Assembly: GCA_900554095.1 (NCBI GenBank) | Contig: USGC01000050.1 | Span: 1-10,310 of the forward strand | Origin: an uncultured bacterium | GTDB taxonomy: Bacteria; Cyanobacteriota; Vampirovibrionia; Gastranaerophilales; Gastranaerophilaceae | Length of the DNA stretch: 10,310 bases | Reading direction: 5' to 3' | Shown here: positions 6,875-10,310 of the stretch, in pieces | Numbering within the stretch: position 1 is the first letter of the stretch | Layout: each line of letters begins with the position of its first letter | Translations under genes and position numbers: made by a program | Notes under the pieces: model-generated | Database searches by the model: none | The model's input: the letters and a program-made list of their open reading frames with translations, nothing else | What the model was told of the DNA's origin: nothing

Positions 6875-8047
6875 ATGGAAGAAAACGAAAAGATTTTATC
6901 AAAACACAACGAAATAGAAAACGCAAGCAAGCAATCATGGTTTAAGCGTCATAAAAAATTACTGATTTTCTTTGGTGTACTTATCGGCATAGGACTTGCA
7001 ATCGGAATTGCCGCTATTATCGACGGGGTTCACGGTATTGAAGTTTTAGGCAATTTTATAACAGACCAAATTTTAGGTATGCAATGGCTAAACGCATTAC
7101 TTGGCATGGCGTTTACCGGAATGTTTGGCGAGGAATTTATGGCAACGCGCTGGGGCGGGGCTATACAATTCTTTATTTACGATACAATTAAAATTATTAT
7201 ATTGTTATGCTTGCTTATTTTCCTTATTTCTTATATACAGAGTTATTTCCCGCCTGAGCGTACTAAAAAAATACTCGGAAAATTTCACGGCATAGGCGCA
7301 AACGCCGTCGGCGCATTGCTTGGAACTGTTACACCGTTCTGTTCGTGTTCGTCTATTCCTATTTTTATGGGCTTTACAAGGGCAGGCATATCGAGCGGCG
7401 TAACTTTCAGTTTTCTTATTTCAAGCCCGCTCGTCGATTTGGGCGCATTTATACTGTTGGTAAGTGTATTCGGTTTCCCGATTGCAATATCGTATGTAGT
7501 TGTTGGACTATTGCTTGCCATTGTCGGCGGAACTATCATAGAAAAAACAGGCGTTGGTAAAAATGTTCGGGATTTTATACTTGAAGGAGAGATTGCCGAA
7601 GTTGACGGTATTGAACTGACAAGGAAAGACCGCTTGATTTATGCAAAAGACCAAATGTTTTCCACACTAAAAAAAGTATGGATTTATATACTGATCGGCG
7701 TGGGTATCGGTGCGGCTATTCATAACTTCATTCCTACGGAATGGATACAAATGGTACTTGGCGAGGATAAATGGTATAGTGTGCTTGTTGCAAGTATTGT
7801 CGGCGCGCCTATGTATGCGGACATTTTTGGAACAATACCTGTTGCCGAAGCGTTATTTTTCAAGGGCGTTGGCGTTGGCACGATACTTTCTTTTATGATG
7901 AGCGTTACCGCTCTGTCTTTGCCGTCAATGATAATGTTGGCAAAAGCCGTTAAACCGAAATTGCTCTTTTGGTTTATTTTCATAGTTGTTGTCGGAATTA
8001 TCGCTATCGGATATATCTTTAACGCTTTGAACTTTTTATTTATTTAG
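6875..8047 (+). CDS. arsP: ArsP-type permease, trivalent organoarsenical efflux
   Basis: This 390-residue membrane protein belongs to the PF03773 (formerly DUF318) permease family. It has a short, polar, lysine-rich N-terminus and then several hydrophobic segments, the first at about residues 29-49. The hallmark loop TPFCSCSSIPIFMGFTRAG carries C156 and C158. A second hallmark region, GAPMYADIFGTIPVAEALFF, lies in the C-terminal half, which makes the protein full length. Family members with this signature next to arsR export methylarsenite and aromatic arsenicals, so ArsP is the best call. Homologues called YraQ look similar and lack a proven substrate. A strong AGGAGG (6865-6870) lies 4 nt before the ATG. 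The operon context supports arsenic resistance at the cytoplasmic membrane. Confidence 0.9.
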   Translation: MEENEKILSKHNEIENASKQSWFKRHKKLLIFFGVLIGIGLAIGIAAIIDGVHGIEVLGNFITDQILGMQWLNALLGMAFTGMFGEEFMATRWGGAIQFFIYDTIKIIILLCLLIFLISYIQSYFPPERTKKILGKFHGIGANAVGALLGTVTPFCSCSSIPIFMGFTRAGISSGVTFSFLISSPLVDLGAFILLVSVFGFPIAISYVVVGLLLAIVGGTIIEKTGVGKNVRDFILEGEIAEVDGIELTRKDRLIYAKDQMFSTLKKVWIYILIGVGIGAAIHNFIPTEWIQMVLGEDKWYSVLVASIVGAPMYADIFGTIPVAEALFFKGVGVGTILSFMMSVTALSLPSMIMLAKAVKPKLLFWFIFIVVVGIIAIGYIFNALNFLFI

Positions 8048-8058
8048 GAGGATAGAAA

Positions 8059-8298
8059 ATGAATATTATCACATTAGGAAATTGCTGTAAAAAATCGCAG
8101 AAGAACCATGAAAACGCAGTTGTAGCCGCAAAAAATTGCGGAATAACTGAACCTGTTGTCAATATCGGAGATATGGCTGAAATCATGAAATACGGTGTAA
8201 TGGCTACCCCTGCACTTGTTATTGACGGCAAAGTTGTTTCAACGGGGCGTATGCTTTCCGTGGAACAAATCGAAAAATTGATTAAGGACAGATTATAA
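8059..8298 (+). CDS. Small thioredoxin-fold protein with CCxxS active site
   Basis: This 79-residue protein has the thioredoxin/glutaredoxin fold of the small thioredoxin_3 type. The first strand, NIITLGN, leads to the active site C9-C10-K-K-S13, and the cis-proline stands in VMATPALVI (P51) followed by DGKVVSTGRML. In the common version the motif is CxxC; here the second cysteine is serine, and a vicinal cysteine precedes the first. The protein may therefore act as a monothiol or as a CC-type thiol binder for arsenic rather than as a classical disulfide reductase. AGGAGGA overlaps the arsP stop codon and sits 6 nt before the ATG, so the two are translated together. Proteins like this often accompany arsP-type permeases, perhaps supplying reduced thiols. 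Confidence 0.85.
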   Translation: MNIITLGNCCKKSQKNHENAVVAAKNCGITEPVVNIGDMAEIMKYGVMATPALVIDGKVVSTGRMLSVEQIEKLIKDRL

Positions 8299-8299
8299 A

Positions 8300-8488
8300 A
8301 TGAATTGCCCCAACGTACAAGAATGTATTTGTCCGAAAGTTTCCTGCCCTAACCACGGGCAATGTTGTAAATGCGTTATTAAACATAGAAATACGGACAG
8401 TTTGCCGTACTGTTTATTCCCTGATAATAACGGGGATAAGTCGAACGAAAACCATTATAGAGTGTTAAAAAAACGCTTTGAAAAATAA
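8300..8488 (+). CDS. Small cysteine-rich protein, DUF6485-like
   Basis: This 62-residue protein has eight cysteines within its first 38 residues (3, 9, 11, 16, 22, 23, 25, 38), with H19 and H29 between them. It opens NCPNVQECICPKVSCPNHGQ, followed by CCKCVIKHR and LPYCLFP. That spacing suggests one or two metal-binding knuckles, perhaps zinc, or arsenic capture given the operon. It resembles the family I know as DUF6485, whose function is unknown; the name is from memory. The C-terminal 20 residues are polar and basic. Its ATG lies one base after the stop of the thioredoxin-like gene, with AAGGA (8284-8288) inside that gene as ribosome site. It is the last gene of the arsenic operon. Confidence 0.8.
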   Translation: MNCPNVQECICPKVSCPNHGQCCKCVIKHRNTDSLPYCLFPDNNGDKSNENHYRVLKKRFEK

Positions 8489-8506
8489 AGAGGTACTTCA
8501 AAAATT

Positions 8507-8536
8507 ATAAAATACAAACATTTGTTTGTATTTTAT
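8507..8536. promoter_or_regulatory. Perfect 14-bp-arm palindrome abutting a promoter
   Basis: The arms ATAAAATACAAACA (8507-8520) and TGTTTGTATTTTAT (8523-8536) are perfectly complementary around a TT. The right arm ends on the first base of the TTGACA box of the next promoter, the usual position for a TetR-type or similar dimeric repressor. In RNA it would fold into an AT-rich hairpin 18 bases after the last arsenic gene, so it might also serve as a weak terminator. The core partly resembles a LexA box but misses it at three positions. Confidence 0.7.
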
Positions 8537-8564
8537 TGACAAAACGAAATGGATATGGTATAAT
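8536..8564 (+). promoter_or_regulatory. Consensus promoter of the mobilisation leader region
   Basis: TTGACA (8536-8541), a 17-nt spacer and TATAAT (8559-8564) match the sigma-A consensus at all positions. Transcription should begin near 8571, at the foot of the first hairpin, and run towards the oriT-like repeat and relaxase. No protein gene begins within several hundred bases, which points to an RNA product or a very long leader. Confidence 0.85.
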
Positions 8565-8566
8565 GG

Positions 8567-8713
8567 AAGAGTACAGGTGGAGATATAGCCTGTACTCTTT
8601 TGCCGTGCTTTGAAATTAGTACGGCGCACTCCCCTTATGGGAGAGTGGGCGCATAATAGGATTGCGCCGCGGAGAGAGAAGTTCTCCGCTATGTTTCAGC
8701 GCAAACTGCGCTG
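8567..8713 (+). ncRNA. Putative structured RNA: chain of five hairpins
   Basis: Five stems follow one another with hardly any gap. H1: AAGAGTACAGG (8567-8577) with CCTGTACTCTT (8589-8599), followed by a short T run. H2: GCCGTGCT (8602-8609) with AGTACGGC (8618-8625), one G-T pair. H3: CACTC (8627-8631) with GAGTG (8643-8647), or alternatively GGCGCA (8648-8653) with TGCGCC (8663-8668). H4: GCGGAGA (8669-8675) with TCTCCGC (8683-8689). H5: CAGCGCA (8697-8703) with TGCGCTG (8707-8713). The region starts at a perfect promoter and has no convincing reading frame. I do not recognise the RNA class. H1 followed by TTTT could itself terminate transcription early, making a short RNA or an attenuator. 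Confidence 0.6.
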
Positions 8714-8733
8714 CACCCGAGCCGTCTGAAAAA

Positions 8734-9020
8734 CGAGCCAAGACAGGGCTTTTTAAGCGTACAAATTTTTGAATGCAGAAAGCCTTTGTTTGGTTTTCGT
8801 TTTTCGTCGGGCGATGAGGGGCTTTTTTGTGATACGATTTTTCCGGAAAAGCCGTTATATTCCATTGCCCGAAAAAGACGCGCGATGACAGGCTTTTATA
8901 AAAGTACCGTTTTTTAAGAGGAAAGCCGTTGTTATCGTGTGTTTTAAGACGTGCCGTGACGGGGTTTTTTAAGCGTACAATTTTTGGTGTCGGGGCGCGA
9001 AAGCGTATTCAACAGTCGGC
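8734..9020 (+). repeat. Four imperfect tandem units of about 72 nt
   Basis: Units begin near 8734, 8805, 8879 and 8950. Each has a GC-rich lead (such as CGCGCGATGACA) followed by GGCTTTT or GGGTTTT, at 8747, 8820, 8891 and 8962 (spacing 73, 71, 71). In the first three units GGCTTT pairs with a downstream AAAGCC (8779-8784, 8847-8853, 8922-8927), giving a hairpin per unit. The fourth lost this pairing but shares TTAAGCGTACAA with the first. The units have diverged, so the array is old, yet the stems are kept while the sequence changes. No coding frame runs through it. It directly follows the hairpin chain and is probably part of the same transcript. Confidence 0.65.
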
Positions 9021-9191
9021 ATCACAATAGAATGGCTAACCACCATAGAGCAATGCAAAGTTGCTAAATACGGTTAAGGTCGGTGATACGCGAAGAGCTG
9101 TCAGCGGCTTTTTTGCACCCTTTTTCGGGTATCAATGTCCGCCCCTTTCGGTGTGGATTAAAGATAGAAAAATAAAAACTCGGAGGAACAA
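9021..9191. other. Gene-free stretch between tandem units and short ORF
   Basis: I find no gene. A 6-bp inverted pair, GCGTAT (9003-9008) and ATACGC (9086-9091), could close a large loop holding small stems (ATGG/CCAT near 9032-9046, GCAA/TTGC near 9051-9064). A frame without any start codon is open from 9049 to 9195 (ends ...GYQCPPLSVWIKDR...). A short ACCC/GGGT hairpin lies near 9117-9130. The stretch ends in a good ribosome site (GGAGG, 9182-9186). Confidence 0.4.
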
Positions 9192-9224
9192 ATGAGCAAT
9201 CAAACGACAATCAGACCGCCGTAA
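9192..9224 (+). other. Ten-codon ORF with strong ribosome site
   Basis: ATG 9192 stands 5 nt after GGAGG and encodes MSNQTTIRPP, then TAA at 9222. Without that one stop the frame would continue for 36 more codons to 9335, ending inside the oriT-like repeat. It may be a leader peptide or a small gene lost to a nonsense mutation; no family is recognised. Confidence 0.35.
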
Positions 9225-9328
9225 TCAGGCAAGCAAGCTACCAAGCATACAGCAATCAACAGTAAAAATGCAAGCCCCTCTCTTGCAAGCAAACGGGGAG
9301 CAAAATTTGAGAGAATCTCTCCTTATCT

Positions 9329-9358
9329 GCGATAAGTATAGCTCACTATACTTATTGC
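9329..9358 (-). other. oriT: MobV-type oriT-like inverted repeat
   Basis: ATAAGTATAG (9332-9341) and CTATACTTAT (9346-9355) form a perfect 10-bp inverted repeat around CTCA, extended by three more pairs, one of them G-T. On the minus strand the centre reads AAGTATAGTGAGCTATACTT. From memory, the pMV158 oriT nicked by MobM is AAGTATAGTGTGTTATACTT, so only two positions differ. A MobV relaxase gene starts 78 bases downstream, which is the expected order. Two further small inverted repeats precede it (CCCC/GGGG at 9275-9298 and GAGAG/CTCTC at 9309-9321), as is common around transfer origins. Nicking here is inferred. Confidence 0.65.
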
Positions 9359-9381
9359 GCTTCGCTCCATAAGTTCCGTTC

Positions 9382-9400
9382 GCCCTTGCAGGGGGCTTTT
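9382..9400 (+). terminator. Terminator-like hairpin between oriT and relaxase
   Basis: GCCC (9382-9385) pairs with GGGC (9393-9396), extendable by two G-T pairs, and is followed at once by TTTT (9397-9400). It is short and weak. It could end the leader RNA before the relaxase, or be another oriT-associated repeat. Confidence 0.35.
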
Positions 9401-9435
9401 AACAGAAAAAGAAAAATATTTCGGAGGAAACAGCC

Positions 9436-10310
9436 ATATCGTATTTAGTTTGTAACTTACAGAAAATATCAAATGAGAAAAAGGATAACGTGACACCCAT
9501 TGAGTTGGAAAACGAGCGCGACGAAAGCTACACGCCCGATAATCCGAACATCGACCTGTCGAGAACGGGAAGAAACTATCACACCATTCATCGGTCGGAG
9601 CGTTATATGGATTACATCAATGAGAGAATAGCGACGCTTTCGTTAAAAAGAAAAGTCCGTTATGACGCCGTGCTTATGGGCGCGTTCGTCATCTCGTCGG
9701 ACAGAGAATTTTTCAATCGACTAATGCCGTCGCAGCAGCAGCGGTTCTTTGAAGACGCGACGGAATACTTTGCCGAGAAGTACGGAGAAGAAAATATTAT
9801 CTCTGCGGTCGTCCATATGGACGAAACAACGCCGCATATGCACCTGAATCTCGTTCCCATCGTTGACTGCAGGCTATGCGCAAAAGAACTGTTCACGCCT
9901 AAAACCCTGCGGGAACTGCAATCGGACTTTTGGGAGAAGGTCGGGAAGAAATGGAATTTGGAGCGCGGCAAGCCGGGCAGCCAGGCAAAGCACAAGTCGG
10001 TAGCCGAGTATAAGGCGCAGAAGATTTTAGAAGATGCGCAAAACAAGGCGAAAGACATTATCTCCAAGGCAAACGACAGAGCGCAGACGGCAAAATTGCA
10101 GGCGGACGGCATTGTATCGCAGGCGGAACAAACAGCAGGCGCAGGATTATCTGAACGGCGTGATACAATCGGTGGAAGAAGAAAAAGCCAAACCCACGCC
10201 GAGGAAAAAGAAACAAGTCGAGGAAGAAATCCGGGTATTGCGCACGGAAAACGCCGCCCTGCGGCAGGCGAAAAGAATCGGCGATAAAGACCGCGCCGAT
10301 CTGTTCGAGC
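9436..10310 (+). pseudogene. MobV/Mob_Pre relaxase, partial, with start loss and frameshift
   Basis: This is a relaxase of the plasmid mobilisation/recombination (Mob_Pre) family, which nicks oriT for transfer. Family similarity starts upstream of the first usual start codon (GTG 9490). The frame reads SYLVCNLQKISNEKK from 9439, directly after an ATA at 9436-9438 that sits 8 nt behind GGAGG (9423-9427), where an ATG is expected. Counting from there, the metal site VVHMDETTPHMH gives H127, D129, E130, H134 and H136, and GRNYHTIH and LERGKPGSQAKHKS are family-like. After about codon 234 the frame turns into unlikely protein and stops at 10285-10287. From 10139 a frame shifted by one base continues naturally (AQDYLNGVIQSVEEEKAKP, then a coiled coil VEEEIRVLRTENAALRQAKR) to the window edge. 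An extra G at 10138/10139 explains this. The gene is probably inactive unless these are sequencing errors. Confidence 0.8.

Noticed and set aside
7285..7983. Minus-strand ORFs over arsP
   Set aside because: They are shadows of the permease gene, without ribosome sites or recognisable domains.
8512..8531. LexA/SOS box in the palindrome before the promoter
   Set aside because: It differs from the Bacillus-type consensus at three positions and is part of a much longer perfect dyad, so a different repressor is more likely.
8567..8713. tRNA or group II intron domain in the hairpin region
   Set aside because: There is no cloverleaf with T-loop sequence and no domain V-like hairpin; stems are serial rather than nested.
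8734..9020. Tandem array considered as a CRISPR
   Set aside because: Units are diverged throughout, there is no alternation of identical repeats with unique spacers, and no cas gene is present.
9049..9195. Open frame ending ...FFGYQCPPLSVWIKDR...
   Set aside because: It has no start codon anywhere in the frame and begins right after a stop. It may be a remnant but cannot be supported as a gene.
9660..10112. 150-codon minus-strand ORF across the relaxase
   Set aside because: It lies opposite the relaxase catalytic domain, whose motifs are clear. The cysteine- and serine-rich composition is typical of an antisense shadow in GC-richer DNA.

Overview
The window looks like an accessory, mosaic region from a low-GC Bacillota genome, most likely a gut- or rumen-type Clostridia. 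The reasons are strong AGGAGG-type ribosome sites, sigma-A-like promoters close to consensus, and family content (DUF4143 ATPase, RloA/RloB, ArsP with a DUF6485-like protein, MobV relaxase) common there. No species can be named from the sequence. Base composition changes in three steps: positions 1 to about 6500 are very AT-rich, the arsenic operon (6535-8488) is intermediate, and from about 8560 to the right edge the DNA is clearly GC-richer. At least three blocks of different history therefore seem to lie side by side.

Left block (1-6300) is a defence or selfish-gene-like cluster. It holds an orphan HipB/y4mF-type HTH protein with no HipA partner, then a minus-strand AAA_14/DUF4143 ATPase marked by three copies of one 38-bp palindrome. 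Two copies sandwich the ATPase promoter exactly and the third sits at the 3' end of the gene. Divergent from it is a two-gene operon for an AAA_15 ATPase (RloA/AbiLi-like) and an RloB TOPRIM-type protein (AbiLii-like), with its own promoter. Converging on that operon is a broken KAP-family P-loop NTPase. Its Walker A end and its C-terminal part remain, but the middle, including Walker B, is missing, and a 7-bp tandem duplication at the junction throws the two parts out of frame.

Middle block (6400-8488) is an arsenic operon: arsR, the organoarsenical permease arsP, a small thioredoxin-fold protein with a CCxxS active site, and a small cysteine-rich protein. A consensus promoter with a perfect palindrome in its spacer precedes arsR.

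Right block (8507-10310) is a mobilisation region. A perfect palindrome abuts a perfect consensus promoter. This is followed by about 870 nt with no convincing protein gene: five successive RNA hairpins (8567-8713), then four imperfect tandem units of about 72 nt (8734-9020), then an inverted repeat resembling the pMV158/MobV oriT (9329-9358). A MobV/Mob_Pre relaxase follows. It has an excellent ribosome site facing ATA instead of ATG, and a single-base insertion near 10138 shifts the frame, so it looks damaged in two ways. The hairpin chain plus tandem array is the best candidate for something undescribed: a structured RNA or relaxosome DNA element attached to a mobilisable element.
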